Shown: positions 1-9,543, counted from the first letter of the stretch. The stretch: 64,000 nucleotides of DNA from Catenulispora sp. EB89 (GCF_041261445.1 NZ_JBGCCU010000003.1:1-64000), one strand, 5' to 3'. Numbers and translations: made by a program. The notes: generated by a model from the sequence alone, not told the origin.

Positions 1-2
1 AA

Positions 3-65
3 ACCGGCAGCCTCTACAACGAGGCCACAGCCTGGGCAAAACATGGCGAACCTCTCACTACTTGA
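3..65 (+). CDS. C-terminal end of a gene cut by the window edge
   Basis: An open frame entering from the left edge ends at a TGA at 63-65 and gives the tail ...LYNEATAWAKHGEPLTT. Only about 20 residues are visible, so no family can be named. It is reported because the peptide looks like normal actinomycete coding sequence and nothing else explains these bases. It could equally be a chance open frame. Confidence 0.3.
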   Translation, partial: TGSLYNEATAWAKHGEPLTT

Positions 66-721
66 CAGGGCTAGCTACAGGGATGTCTTTCGATGGTTCG
101 ATGCAGGCCCGTGAGGCCTCCGTCTTCACGGACCGATGGCGACCGGTGGCCGGGGAGCGGCCGGGCCGGATAAATCACCCTGCGCGGGGACTCTGAAGGG
201 CGGGCGGCGTCCCGAGGCGTGGAAGACACGGCACGCTGGACTGCGACAGGCTTCGCAACATACGTACTCATTTCGTTGGGAACACCGCGCCAGCTCCCGG
301 CGAAGTAGGGGACTGCGACCGGTGAAACGCAGTCCGACATCGATTGGTTCACCGGATGCATGGTGGACCTCAGCAACTAGTCCGCGGCCCGGAAGCACGT
401 GCCAGGGCCGGGACCGGCGCGGAGACTGCGACGGCCGCACCGGTGGCGACGGCCAGCTTCCAGGTGACGCCCCCGTTCGGGCGGTGGGGCACCCCTTCTG
501 CGGCCGTCCGCCGCCCGGTCTTACCCCCGACCCCCCGCCCCCGGCAACACGTCACAACTTCGTAATACCTGAGCCGCCATCAGGACCGCGCGCCTCCCGC
601 GCAACGACGAGGCCGAGGCCGGATCCTAGGTAAGACCAGCGGGACGACGTGCCGCTCATACGACGTGAGGCGGCGCGCACCGACGAGCGACGCCCTCGGA
701 CACGAACAAGGGAGAACGGTC
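66..721. other. Long intergenic stretch without a supported gene
   Basis: Open frames on both strands (for example 136-633 on + and 71-376 on -) are rich in Arg, Pro, Gly and Ser, have no family resemblance, and overlap one another as GC-rich shadows do. I see no convincing RNA gene. The end of the stretch holds the ribosome binding site of the next gene (GGGAGA at about 711-716). Confidence 0.5.
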
Positions 722-1018
722 ATGACCGTGAAGCTCGGATTCCTCGCTACGCTCGAGGCCAAGGCGGACAAGGGCGACGAACTGGGCGCGTTTCTGCGCG
801 CGGGACGCGAACTCGCGCTCGCCGAGCAGGGGACTGTGACGTGGTACGCGTTCCGGATCGACCAGACCCACTACGGCGTCTTCGACACCTTCCAGACCGA
901 AGACGCACGCGACGCGCATCTGGCCGGCGAGATCCCCGCGGCGCTTGCCGCGGTCGCGCCGGACCTGCTGGCCGCCGAACCGTCCATCCGGCCGGTCGAG
1001 GTGATCGCGGTCAAATAG
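722..1018 (+). CDS. Antibiotic biosynthesis monooxygenase (ABM) domain protein
   Basis: A 98-aa protein with the pattern of the ABM/YgiN family of small dimeric alpha-beta barrel proteins: KLGFLATLEAK at the start, then EQGTVTWYAFRIDQTHYGVFDTF in the middle, then PSIRPVEVIAVK. Members include quinol monooxygenases and heme- or cofactor-free oxygenases; many have no known substrate, and nothing here reveals one. The ATG at 722 is preceded by GGGAGA at good spacing, so I prefer it to upstream starts in the same frame. It stands alone upstream of a sigma factor gene, and no operon is implied. The family call is fairly safe; enzymatic activity is an inference. Confidence 0.8.
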   Translation: MTVKLGFLATLEAKADKGDELGAFLRAGRELALAEQGTVTWYAFRIDQTHYGVFDTFQTEDARDAHLAGEIPAALAAVAPDLLAAEPSIRPVEVIAVK

Positions 1019-1046
1019 GCGCCGCGTCCCGGCGCGCACCGGGGCG

Positions 1047-1052
1047 GATAAT
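1047..1052 (+). promoter_or_regulatory. Probable -10 element for a leaderless sigma-factor transcript
   Basis: GATAAT lies 8 bases before the GTG start at 1061, and no Shine-Dalgarno sequence is visible. In actinomycetes this spacing is typical of leaderless mRNAs, whose transcription starts at the start codon. No clear -35 element is seen. Confidence 0.4.
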
Positions 1053-1060
1053 GTGACTGC

Positions 1061-1711
1061 GTGACCCTGCACGAAGGCGATGCACCGATACTCGACCCGG
1101 CGTCCGCCGAGTGGATCAGCGTGTTGACCGCGGCCGGACCGGATCGCGAGGCGGGCCTGGTCCGGTTGCATGGGCTTCTGATCCGTGTCGCGGTCCACGA
1201 GTTGCACCGCCGGGCGGCCTCATCCGCGGTGGTCGGCGTGGAGCTTGACGACGTGGCGCATCAGTGTGCTGCGGATGCGATGCTGGCGATCCTGGACAAG
1301 CTGGACACCTTCCGTGGCGAAAGCCGTTTCACGACCTGGGCGTACAAGTTCGTGGTGCTGGAGGTGTCCAGCAAGTTGGGGCGGCACTACTGGCACCGGC
1401 ATCCCACCACGGTGCTCGAGACTGAGGACTGGGAACGGCTGCCGGACGCGTTCGGCGTCGATCCCGGCGAACACGCCGAGCGGGCCGACTTGGTGAAGGC
1501 CGTGCAGCGGGCCGTCGAGGAGACGCTGACCGACCACCAGCGGCGCCTGTTCACCGCGATCGTGGTCAACGGGGTGCCGCTGGACGCGGTGGTGAGCCAG
1601 CTGGGTCTGAACCGGAACGCGGTCTACAAGGCCGTTTTCGACGCTCGCCGTAAGATCCGGGTGTTCCTGGTCGCGAACGGATATCTGGACGAGAGGAGGC
1701 CAGGGCAGTGA
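1061..1711 (+). CDS. ECF-type RNA polymerase sigma factor
   Basis: A 216-aa protein with the two-domain layout of extracytoplasmic-function sigma factors. Region 2 spans about residues 62-105 and includes DTFRGESRFTTWAYKF, the core-binding and -10-recognition helix. Region 4 spans about 145-203, with an HTH around VVSQLGLNRNAVYKAVFDARRKI that would read the -35 element. The start is GTG at 1061, probably on a leaderless transcript. Its stop overlaps the start of the next gene (GTGA at 1708-1711), which implies translational coupling to a small zinc-finger protein that is probably its anti-sigma partner. The stimulus and target promoters cannot be read from the sequence. Confidence 0.88.
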   Translation: MTLHEGDAPILDPASAEWISVLTAAGPDREAGLVRLHGLLIRVAVHELHRRAASSAVVGVELDDVAHQCAADAMLAILDKLDTFRGESRFTTWAYKFVVLEVSSKLGRHYWHRHPTTVLETEDWERLPDAFGVDPGEHAERADLVKAVQRAVEETLTDHQRRLFTAIVVNGVPLDAVVSQLGLNRNAVYKAVFDARRKIRVFLVANGYLDERRPGQ

Positions 1712-1926
1712 ATCACCGTGAACAGCTCGAGCGTGTGCTCGCCACGGATCCGGCGGACGTCGGGTGCGAACAGGCCATGGCGTTGCTGCACGTGTACGTC
1801 GAACTCATCGAGACGGACCCGGACGCCGTCCGGAAGTACCCTGGCATCGCCGCGCACCTGGCCGCGTGCGGCCCGTGCGGCGAAGATTTCCAGGGCTTGC
1901 TGGAAGCGGTCACGGCCGGGGTCTGA
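1708..1926 (+). CDS. Small zinc-finger anti-sigma-like protein
   Basis: A 72-aa protein coupled to the ECF sigma gene by a 4-base overlap, with a strong ribosome binding site (GAGAGGAGG at 1691-1699). The C-terminal half carries H50-x3-C54-x2-C57 (HLAACGPC), the HxxxCxxC signature of ZAS-type anti-sigma factors. In that family the motif binds zinc and can sense thiol or redox stress. There is no membrane segment, so it would act as a soluble cytoplasmic partner. The protein is shorter than most anti-sigma factors. Function is inferred from the motif and from the neighbouring gene. Confidence 0.7.
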   Translation: MNHREQLERVLATDPADVGCEQAMALLHVYVELIETDPDAVRKYPGIAAHLAACGPCGEDFQGLLEAVTAGV

Positions 1927-2055
1927 GGCTGGCGGCGTCTGCTTCCCGACGCCGCCCAGTACCGGCACGCCCCCTGCCGACGAGTGTCCAGGTCCGGCCG
2001 CGCACGCGGTGGCGTGGCCTGTATGCAGACGACTTCGACGGCCTGCTCGCGACCG

Positions 2056-2853
2056 TCACCCGTCCATAGCGCCGCCGGTGTCGTCGACATCCCAGACCGC
2101 GCCGTTCTGCACCCCGCCGAGCCGGGCGAGCAGTGAGGCCGCCGTACGCTCAGGCGTGATCAGCTCGTCTGACGTGGCGAAGCAGGTGAACCGCTCGTGC
2201 AGGTCCGCACCGATCCGCTCCGGATCCTGCCCGCGGATCCACTCCTGCATCGCCGTATCCACCCGGCCCGGCCGGTACACGTTCGCCGTCACCCCTGTCC
2301 CGTGCAGCTCGGCGGCGAGATTCAGGGTGTGCGCCTCCAGCGCCGCCTTCGTCGCGGCATACGCGTTGCCCCGCACCATCGCCTCCGGGTGGGCGACAAT
2401 CCCGCTCGAGACGTTCACGATCCGACCCCAGCCCGCATCGATCATCCCCGGCAGCACCGCGGTGGCCAGAGCGACCGGCGCGATGACGTTGACCTCGAAC
2501 GCCCACCGCAGATCGGATGCCGGAACCTCGGCCGTCGCTCCCAGCGGCTCCACCGTCGCGGCGTTGTTGACCAGGATCTGCACCTGGCCACGGGCAAGAG
2601 CCACGGCGACCGCCTGTGCGCGCTGCTCCTGGTCTCCCAGATCCGCCACAATCACCGTGACCCGGCCGCGCCCGGCACCGCGCTCGGCCAGCGCCGTGCG
2701 CGTGGCCTGGAGCTGCTGTGCGGACCGGGCAAGCAGAATCAGATCGGCGCCGGTATCCGCAAGGCCGAGCGCCACCGCACGGCCGATTCCTCGTCCGGCA
2801 CCCGTCACCAGAGCTGTCCTGCCCGTGAACGCGCCCGCCACCTCAACCGTCAT
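2056..2853 (-). CDS. SDR-family NAD(P)-dependent oxidoreductase
   Basis: A 265-aa classical short-chain dehydrogenase. TGAGRGIG at residues 17-24 is the Rossmann cofactor loop, NNAA is the central strand motif, and SSG...YAATK supplies the catalytic Ser, Tyr and Lys. I chose the ATG at 2853 because GGAGG lies upstream at good spacing and the Rossmann domain starts directly after it; the frame runs open a further 29 codons without family similarity. It converges on the anti-sigma gene across a gap of about 130 bases. The substrate is not predictable; SDRs reduce or oxidise alcohols, ketones and sugars. Confidence 0.88.
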   Translation of the reverse strand: MTVEVAGAFTGRTALVTGAGRGIGRAVALGLADTGADLILLARSAQQLQATRTALAERGAGRGRVTVIVADLGDQEQRAQAVAVALARGQVQILVNNAATVEPLGATAEVPASDLRWAFEVNVIAPVALATAVLPGMIDAGWGRIVNVSSGIVAHPEAMVRGNAYAATKAALEAHTLNLAAELHGTGVTANVYRPGRVDTAMQEWIRGQDPERIGADLHERFTCFATSDELITPERTAASLLARLGGVQNGAVWDVDDTGGAMDG

Positions 2854-2994
2854 CGCTGCCTCCGCCGATCTCCAGGGCGCTTCGCCCACACTGCCCGGCC
2901 AGCGCGGCCGACAGCACATCTGCGTCATCGGGCCCGCCACGCCTTACCGCGCCAGGTGCCGGAAATTCGCGGGCTTCGGTAAGAACCATGGCGC

Positions 2995-3205
2995 ACACGA
3001 CGCCAAGAAGGGGACAGCGAGGCGACGGAAACTGCGCCAACTCGGGCACCGCGCCGGCGCCTCAACCATCCGTCGGATTCGCGCGCACACCGTATCCCGC
3101 CGTCGTCCCGACCCGACGACACCTGACGGACGTTCCAACGCTCCAGGGCCGCGACGATCTTGGCCATCGATTTCCTGCACGTCGACAAGAGTGCGGTGCA
3201 GTCAG
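2995..3205 (+). pseudogene. Decayed IS481/rve-type transposase fragment (copy 1)
   Basis: Reading across a frameshift and a stop gives LRQLGHRAGASTIRR, then AHRIPPSSRPDDT-stop-RTF, then AATILAIDFLHVDK. This is the order found in IS481-like DDE transposases, where HTH-type LGHR..STIRRIL is followed by DTWRTF and the first catalytic Asp strand (DFxHVD). The expected Trp codon has become TGA. Only this internal segment is left. A second copy of part of it lies at 15591-15692 in the same orientation, on the other side of the large operon. Confidence 0.65.
3033..3136 (+). repeat. Direct repeat (left) of a transposase remnant
   Basis: About 104 bases, from TGCGCCAACTCGG to ACGTTCC, recur at 15591-15692 with a short divergent patch in the middle. 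The two copies flank the five-gene operon in direct orientation. Similarity stops sharply on both sides. Confidence 0.8.
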
Positions 3206-3413
3206 CAGTGCAGGGGTACTGATTCGCCGCGCGGTACGGCCGTGGCGAGTTGGCGAGGCGCCGTCTTGGAGCTCCAGTCAAGGTTCTTTCGGAAATGTCA
3301 CCCGAACGCGGGAATCATGATTTGTCCCTCGTGACGGGATCGCCCGAGATTGAGAGTATGGATAGTAAGTTCGTACTCTGATTCACTCCTGCTTGCCACC
3401 TGGGGGATCGCTC
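3137..3413. other. Leader region of the large operon
   Basis: The rest of the transposase relic is followed by about 200 bases that are less GC-rich (TGATTTGTCCC, AGATTGAGAGTATGGATAGTAAG around 3317-3370). The promoter of the downstream operon probably lies here, but I cannot identify a confident -10/-35 pair. Confidence 0.35.
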
Positions 3414-6400
3414 ATGTCGGTGACTGTGTCAGAGCTGCTCGCTGGATTCCCCGTCCCAGGGGCCGACTACGTTCTGTCCTCGGACCGGTGGGATCTTGCC
3501 GAGCTCTACGACCTGCTGGGATCCGGCAAGGAGCTCGCCCTGCGCGTCACCGATGTCGTCCGTGAACGCCTCACCGTGATCGGCGAGAGGGTACTCGGCG
3601 CGCACAACCTGGAAGTGGTCCTGGAGTTCCTGGCGGACTCAACGGACGCGAACGCGATCGTGACCGGGGTGACGGCGCGGATCGAGGGTGTCATCGAGCT
3701 CGTGGCGGCTGCGGCGGCCTGGGCGCTGGATCTGGCCGAGGCGCCGCTGGCCTTCATCGCCGATCTCGCGGAGCTCACGGCACACTACGATCTGACCGTC
3801 GGCAGCGTGGCGATCACCGCGCAGACCGATCACCTCCGGCTCGCGTTCGCCAGGCCGACGGCGGCCGTGCCGCTGGCTGCCCTCATCGGTATCAAGGACA
3901 CCGCCGCATACCTGCCCGAGCTCCCGTACATCGGCGACAAGCTCCTAGGTGGCGAGGCGATCGGTGTTCGTGGCGCGCAGCTCGCGGTGATCGGCCGCGG
4001 TGTCCTCACTGCAGAGCAGAGTGCCGCGCTCAATGCCGCCGTGGCTGCTGCGGTGGCCGGCCGCGAGGACGCGGGCGACTGGCCGCTGATGCCGGATCAC
4101 GATCTGGAGGCCGGGCTGTGGGCCGGTGCCGCGTTCGTGCTCCCGTCCGCGGGCCCGCGAGTCTGGATGGTTCGCCTGCAAGCTCCGGGGATGCCGTCGG
4201 ACACATCATGGCTCCCGAACTTCCCAGGGATCCCGCTGGGTCCCCTGAACCTGGCGGGCTTCGGGGTGTCCTGGTCGCGAGGCTCCGGGGGAGGAGGCGG
4301 CCCGGGTGACAAGGCGGGCTTCACCTTCGCCGGCGAGTTCGACCTCGGAGGGTTCAAGGTCAAGCTACCCGGCCTGGGCTTCGACTTCACGCTGCCGAGC
4401 ACCGGCGGCGGCAGCAGCCGCGTCGTGCCGAAGTTCCCGGCCATGGCGTTCGACCTCCCCGGTGGCGCGTCGATGCTGTTCGCCGTCCCCGAGGTTCCGG
4501 GACCGCCGTGGCCGGTGGCCGTGACCGCCGTGTGGGAGGACGAGGACGGCGTCTCGGCGAAGGATCTCGCACAGTGCGTGGGCCTTGACCTGTCGGCGTT
4601 GCCCGAGACGCTGACGCCGCAGCTGTTCCAGGCGGCGCTGCACTACGACTTCGGCAATGCCCTGATGGTCGTCACCGCGACGACCGAGCACCTGGGCTGG
4701 GTACTGGCCACCGAACCGGTCGACGCCACTGCGAACGCGCCCCGCCGCTACGCGGTGGCCGCCCGCGGCCGGGTCCAAGCCCGGGCTTCGGATCTCCCGC
4801 TGGTCGGGGAATCCATCACCATCGACCATGACGTCGTGTTGACCGGCGTTCACTTCGCCTACGCCTCGGCTGTTTGGAATGTGTCCCGAGTCGAAGCGGT
4901 CAACGCAGTGCTCGAGGACGTCGACGCCGCCGACCCCCGGCAGCTGCCGCGCTTCCTGAACGAAGAGCTCATCCGCGGAGCCCTGGCTTGGGCGATCATC
5001 ACGGCCGACGGGGAGGAGCTGCCGCCGCTGGTTCTCCGCTTGGGCAACCCGGGTCAGGCTCCGGCCTCCGGACAGTCCGTCATCCTCGCTCGCGAGCGCC
5101 GGGCCGGGGAGTCCCCGTCCGGGGAGATCGACAAGGTCTTCGGGCCGGTGCGTTTCCGCAGCGCAGGCTTGAGCTACAAGAACGGCAGCCTGTTCGTGTC
5201 CTTCGACGCGATCCTCACCGTCGGCCCGGTGCAGTTGGCTCTGTTCGGGCTTGGGATCGGCCTCAGTACCGACTTCACGGTCTCCTACGCCCTGCGCGGT
5301 GCGGGGGTGGTGCTGGACAAGCCACCGCTGAAGATCTCCGGCATGCTGGAGCGCCGCACGGGATCGGAGGTCACGCCCGGCTTCAAAGAGCAGATCACCG
5401 GGCTCATCGCCGCGGAGACCGGCTTCTTCGCCCTGCAGGCCATGGGCTCCTACGCGAAGTCCCTGGACGGCTGGTCGTCGATGTTCCTGTTCGGCGAGAT
5501 CGCCGCGACCGGGGAGGGCGGCCTGTTCGGGCCGCCGCCGTTCACGGTCGTCGCGATCTCCCTGGGCTTCGGCGTCAACAGCACCGTCCGGATGCCGACC
5601 ATCGACGACGTCGGCACCTTCCCCCTCGTCCAGCGGCTGGCCGGCGGGCCGGAGACGTCCCCGGAGCGAGTCCTGGAGGACCTCGCGGGCGAGGGCGGCT
5701 GGATCACCCCGAAGGCCGGCCAGTACTGGGGCGCGGGCGGGCTGGAGTTCACCTCGTTCCGGTTCCTGCAAGCCAGGGTCCTGCTGTTGGTTGAGGGCGG
5801 CCAGACCTGGAGCGTCATGCTGCTGGGCCGGGCCACGATAGACCTGCCGCGCAGCAAGGCCGTCAAAGCCCCGCTGGCCCGGATCGTCGCGGACCTGGCC
5901 ATCGGCTACCAGGGCGCGCAGGAGCTGTTCTCCATGGACGTCGTCCTCGCCCCCGGCTCCTACGTCCTGGACCCGGCGGCCGAGCTGTCCGGCGGCCTGT
6001 CCCTGTACATCTGGGGCGAGAACCGGGTGGCCGAAGGCGGCGGCAAGGGGTTCGTCTTCACGCTCGGCGGCTACCACAAGAACTTCCCGGTGCCCAAGTA
6101 CTACCCGACGCCGCCGCGCGTCGCATGGCAGTGGGCGCGCGGCCCCGTGATGATCCGGGGCCAGGTGTACGCGGCCCTGACCGACGGGGCGTTCATGGCC
6201 GGCGGCGAGGTGTCGGCCACTTACGACCAAGGTCACGGCATTCAGCTCCAGGCCTGGTTCACCGCCTGGCTGGACGTGCTGGTGCAGTGGAAGCCCTTCT
6301 ACTTCGAGCTGTCGATGGGCATGAGCATCGGGGTCGCCGCCACCGTCAAGGTGTGGTTCATCAGAGTCCGGGTATCGCTGTCCGTCGGGGTCGAACTGGA

Positions 6401-7268
6401 GCTGTGGGGACCGCCGATCGGCGGCTGGGTCAAGGTGAAGGTCTGGTTCATCTCATTCACCATCAGCTTCGGCTCCGGCCGCGACGCCGCGCCGGAGATC
6501 GGCTGGGACGAGTTCCGCGTGCAGCTCCCGGCCCCACTGGCGATCGTGCCGCAGCGCGGCCTGCTCGTCGACGTCGACCCCGAGGAGACCGCGGCACGCG
6601 CCACCGCCGAGGAGCCTCTACTGGTCTCCATGGTCGGCTTCACGTTCAGCACCGAGGCCGCACTGCCCGCCTCCCGCATCACCGTCGACGGCAAAGTCGT
6701 CGAAGGGGGTACCGCGGACCCGGTTGACATCAGGCCCATGCGACGTACCGGGCTGGTCGCCGAGCACAAGGTCGTCATCTCGCGCTTCGACGACCCTGAC
6801 TTCGATGCCAAGGACGCGGGCTGGAAGATCGAGCCGGTTGTCCGCGATCTGCCGCGGGCCCTGTGGGGCAAGCCCCTGGCCCGGCCCGGAGCCGCCCTGA
6901 CCGAGGACGGCGTCGTCTCCGCCCTGGTCGGCGTCCGCTTCGAGATCCCGGCGCCGACCAGGTACGGGCGGCTCGGCCCGGTGACCTCCGAGGCCCTCAA
7001 GGCCACCCGCCTCGCCCCGTCCGGGATACCGCTGCGCGACGACGCCGTGGCGGGGCCGGCCCCGAGGGAGAACGACAGGAGCATCGCCGCGATCACCGAC
7101 ACCTCGACGGGCATCGGCGCCCGCGGAACGGCCGATCTGCGCACCGATGTCCACGCCGCGCTGGCCGCCTTCGGCCTGGCCCCGGACAGCGACGGCCGGC
7201 TGACCGGCTACGCGCGGGTCGCCGACTCGACGTTCACCCATCCGCCCATGACCACCGCAGCGAGGTGA
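3414..7268 (+). CDS. Very large beta-rich protein resembling DUF6603 proteins; operon gene 1
   Basis: A 1284-aa protein. ATG at 3414 follows GGGGGA; a TTG at 3393 is less likely. No signal peptide or clear membrane helix is seen. Residues 1-300 are Ala/Leu-rich and probably helical. A Gly-rich linker (RGSGGGGGPGDK) follows, and the rest is dominated by alternating hydrophobic strands with many aromatic residues. The stretch around LGFGVNSTVRMPTIDDVGTFPLV recalls the DUF6603 family of bacteria and fungi, whose function is unknown. Near the C-terminal third, WFIRVRVSLSVGVELELWGPPIGGWVKVKVWFISF looks like long beta-hairpins. It heads a tight operon with four more genes. It could be a scaffold or channel of an extracellular or intracellular assembly. 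The family assignment is from memory of the motif pattern and needs a profile search. Confidence 0.7.
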   Translation: MSVTVSELLAGFPVPGADYVLSSDRWDLAELYDLLGSGKELALRVTDVVRERLTVIGERVLGAHNLEVVLEFLADSTDANAIVTGVTARIEGVIELVAAAAAWALDLAEAPLAFIADLAELTAHYDLTVGSVAITAQTDHLRLAFARPTAAVPLAALIGIKDTAAYLPELPYIGDKLLGGEAIGVRGAQLAVIGRGVLTAEQSAALNAAVAAAVAGREDAGDWPLMPDHDLEAGLWAGAAFVLPSAGPRVWMVRLQAPGMPSDTSWLPNFPGIPLGPLNLAGFGVSWSRGSGGGGGPGDKAGFTFAGEFDLGGFKVKLPGLGFDFTLPSTGGGSSRVVPKFPAMAFDLPGGASMLFAVPEVPGPPWPVAVTAVWEDEDGVSAKDLAQCVGLDLSALPETLTPQLFQAALHYDFGNALMVVTATTEHLGWVLATEPVDATANAPRRYAVAARGRVQARASDLPLVGESITIDHDVVLTGVHFAYASAVWNVSRVEAVNAVLEDVDAADPRQLPRFLNEELIRGALAWAIITADGEELPPLVLRLGNPGQAPASGQSVILARERRAGESPSGEIDKVFGPVRFRSAGLSYKNGSLFVSFDAILTVGPVQLALFGLGIGLSTDFTVSYALRGAGVVLDKPPLKISGMLERRTGSEVTPGFKEQITGLIAAETGFFALQAMGSYAKSLDGWSSMFLFGEIAATGEGGLFGPPPFTVVAISLGFGVNSTVRMPTIDDVGTFPLVQRLAGGPETSPERVLEDLAGEGGWITPKAGQYWGAGGLEFTSFRFLQARVLLLVEGGQTWSVMLLGRATIDLPRSKAVKAPLARIVADLAIGYQGAQELFSMDVVLAPGSYVLDPAAELSGGLSLYIWGENRVAEGGGKGFVFTLGGYHKNFPVPKYYPTPPRVAWQWARGPVMIRGQVYAALTDGAFMAGGEVSATYDQGHGIQLQAWFTAWLDVLVQWKPFYFELSMGMSIGVAATVKVWFIRVRVSLSVGVELELWGPPIGGWVKVKVWFISFTISFGSGRDAAPEIGWDEFRVQLPAPLAIVPQRGLLVDVDPEETAARATAEEPLLVSMVGFTFSTEAALPASRITVDGKVVEGGTADPVDIRPMRRTGLVAEHKVVISRFDDPDFDAKDAGWKIEPVVRDLPRALWGKPLARPGAALTEDGVVSALVGVRFEIPAPTRYGRLGPVTSEALKATRLAPSGIPLRDDAVAGPAPRENDRSIAAITDTSTGIGARGTADLRTDVHAALAAFGLAPDSDGRLTGYARVADSTFTHPPMTTAAR

Positions 7269-7272
7269 CCCG

Positions 7273-9543
7273 ATGCCGACGACCGAGCCCGACCTGAACA
7301 TCACGTTCCTGGACAGCATCCAGCCGAAGGCGACGGCCGCCGTCTACACCGTCCGGGCCGAACACACCCTGACCGACGACGGCGTGCCGGTCGACGGCAC
7401 TGGGAATGACAAGCTGCCGATCGCCGAACAGAGGTTCGAGATCCGGGCCGCGCGCTTCGTCCTGGACGAGTCCTCGGTCCACGCGTTCTACCCGGCCGAG
7501 GGCGCGAGCGGTGCCTACGGTAGCGTCCTGCCGCACATCACGCTGAACCGTCCGCACCTGCCCTGGGAGCGGGAGCTGCTGGCGACGCGCGCTGATCTGG
7601 GCAGGCCGCCATGGCTGGCGCTTCTGGTGTTCGGCGAGGGCGAGATCCCCGACGACCCCGAGGCGACCGGGCAGAGCACCACCCGGACGGTCGCCGAACT
7701 TCGCCGGCCAGGCACCGGTATCCTCGGCCCCGCTCTGTCCGACCAGGGCATCGACCCGACTGTCGAGGCCAGCCGGTGTCAGACGATCGACGTCCCGGCG
7801 GACCTGTTCACCGCCGTGGTGCCGCGCGAGAACGAGCTGCACTACCTCGCGCACGTCCGCGATGTCGTCACCGCTCAGCAGCTCCGCGACGACGGCGAGA
7901 TCCTGACCGAGGGCGAATACGCGGTGCTGGCCGCGAACAGATTCCCCCGCGACGAAGGCGCCCACGCCGCGCACCTGGTGTCCCTTGAAGGCTTTATCGG
8001 CCGACTGGGCCCGGGGCAACTGGACGGGTACAACGCGGTGCGTCTGTGCGTCCTGCGATCCTGGGGCTTCACCAACAACCCCGCGGGCCACCTCGACGCG
8101 GCGAGCCTGCTCACCGAACTGGTCAGACCAGGCCGCGCCGATCCGGAGAACCTGGCGCTACGCCTGTATCCGCCCTCTGCGAGGGCGGCAGCCGACCCCG
8201 GCGTCGCGGACGCCGCCGCCGTGCAATACACCAGGGATCGCCTCGGTCGCGGGTACGCGGCCGTGCCCTACCGCGTCCTGTCGGGCGAATCCACCTACGG
8301 CTGGTATCGCGGACCGTTCACGCCGGTCACCGCACCGGACGTCCCCGCGATCGTCGAACTCGAACCCGAATCCGGCCAGGCCGCCAAGGCGTACACGACA
8401 GCTGACCACGCCCTCATCTACGAACCCGAACACGGCCTGTTCGACGTCTCCTACGCGGCCGCGTGGACGCTGGGCCGCACCCTCGCCCTGAGCGACCCGG
8501 ACTACTCCGCCGAAGTGACGCGGGCCCGTCGGGAACTGGCGAACAAGGCGGTCCGGATGATGGCGATGGGCAGCGACGCGGGGCTCTCATCGGCCGATCC
8601 CGAGGCTGTGGACGGGCAGACCCTCCGCGAGCTCGCCGCGCCGGGCTTCGGCCGCTCCCTGTGCGAGGCCCTGGCCGCTCCACTCGTTCCCGAGGCCGAG
8701 GCCGCGCCCGCCTCACGACGCTCCCGCCTCAGCCGAGCCACGGCACGCGGACTGCTGGCCGATTCCCGGCGCCAATCCGTTCTGCGAAGCACCGCGGATC
8801 TGCGCACCCAGGACGTGCCGCACTGGATCGACGAACTCGCCCTGCTGAACAACGTCCCCTTCTGCTATCTGGTGCCGCACCCGGGGATGCTGCCCGCCGA
8901 GTCGCTGCGGATGTTCCGCATCGACCAGGGCTGGATCCGGGCACTGATCAACGGAGCCCTCGACGTCGGTGTCCACACCTCGCTGGACGCGGATGTGGAC
9001 AGCGTCCTGACCGCCAGCGTGGCCGGCGCCCGCACAACGGTGGACCCGGTCGCCGGTCTGCTGATCCGCTCCGATCTGGTGCCGGCCTGGCCGGTGTTCG
9101 ATCTCGTCGCCACCAAGGACGACGAACCCGTCAACGAGTTGCGACGTGACCACCCGGCCCCGGACACGGTGCTCATCCTGTTCGACGACGTCCCCGACGA
9201 GATCGTGATCCGCGAGCCCGGCCAGGGCATCCACTTCGGCCTCTCCCGCACCGCGAAGCTCAACCCCCGTGATCTGACCCCCGGCAAGAACCTGGGCTTC
9301 TCACTCGGATACGACTTCCCGGCGACCGGCGACATCTTCACCAGATTTCTGCGCGGTGCCCGTCCAGGAGCGACCGCCGACGTCCTGAACCTGCGCGACG
9401 GGGGCGGGCTGGTCGGTGCGCTGGCCACGGACCTCGGCCAAACCGACCTCTCGCCGGGCGCGTTCGCCCTGCAGCTCATCCAGGCGCCGATCGAGCAACG
9501 CATCACCACCCCCGACCGTATGGACGCCGAGGAGTCAGCATGA
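7273..9543 (+). CDS. Hypothetical protein, operon gene 2 (756 aa)
   Basis: I do not recognise this protein. It starts 4 bases after gene 1 ends and overlaps gene 3 by 4 bases (ATGA at 9540-9543), so the three genes are translationally linked. No signal peptide or membrane span is visible. The N-terminal 100 residues are strand-like (RFEIRAARFVLDESSVHAFYPAEG). The middle is mixed helix and strand with conserved-looking HYLAHVRDV and LCVLRSWGFTNNPAG. The C-terminal part has NVPFCYLVPHPGMLPAESLRMFRIDQGWIRALINGALDVG. Codon use matches the flanking operon genes. Its fixed place between two giant genes suggests a structural partner, not a free enzyme. Confidence 0.75.
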   Translation: MPTTEPDLNITFLDSIQPKATAAVYTVRAEHTLTDDGVPVDGTGNDKLPIAEQRFEIRAARFVLDESSVHAFYPAEGASGAYGSVLPHITLNRPHLPWERELLATRADLGRPPWLALLVFGEGEIPDDPEATGQSTTRTVAELRRPGTGILGPALSDQGIDPTVEASRCQTIDVPADLFTAVVPRENELHYLAHVRDVVTAQQLRDDGEILTEGEYAVLAANRFPRDEGAHAAHLVSLEGFIGRLGPGQLDGYNAVRLCVLRSWGFTNNPAGHLDAASLLTELVRPGRADPENLALRLYPPSARAAADPGVADAAAVQYTRDRLGRGYAAVPYRVLSGESTYGWYRGPFTPVTAPDVPAIVELEPESGQAAKAYTTADHALIYEPEHGLFDVSYAAAWTLGRTLALSDPDYSAEVTRARRELANKAVRMMAMGSDAGLSSADPEAVDGQTLRELAAPGFGRSLCEALAAPLVPEAEAAPASRRSRLSRATARGLLADSRRQSVLRSTADLRTQDVPHWIDELALLNNVPFCYLVPHPGMLPAESLRMFRIDQGWIRALINGALDVGVHTSLDADVDSVLTASVAGARTTVDPVAGLLIRSDLVPAWPVFDLVATKDDEPVNELRRDHPAPDTVLILFDDVPDEIVIREPGQGIHFGLSRTAKLNPRDLTPGKNLGFSLGYDFPATGDIFTRFLRGARPGATADVLNLRDGGGLVGALATDLGQTDLSPGAFALQLIQAPIEQRITTPDRMDAEESA

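Noticed and set aside
136-633. Open frame of 165 codons near the left end
   Set aside because: Arg/Pro/Gly-rich with no family pattern and overlapped by similar frames on the other strand; typical GC-rich shadow.
4365-6236. A 623-codon open frame antisense to operon gene 1
   Set aside because: The plus-strand gene has a start, ribosome site and operon context. The antisense frame is Gly/Arg/Asp-rich and arises from third-position GC.
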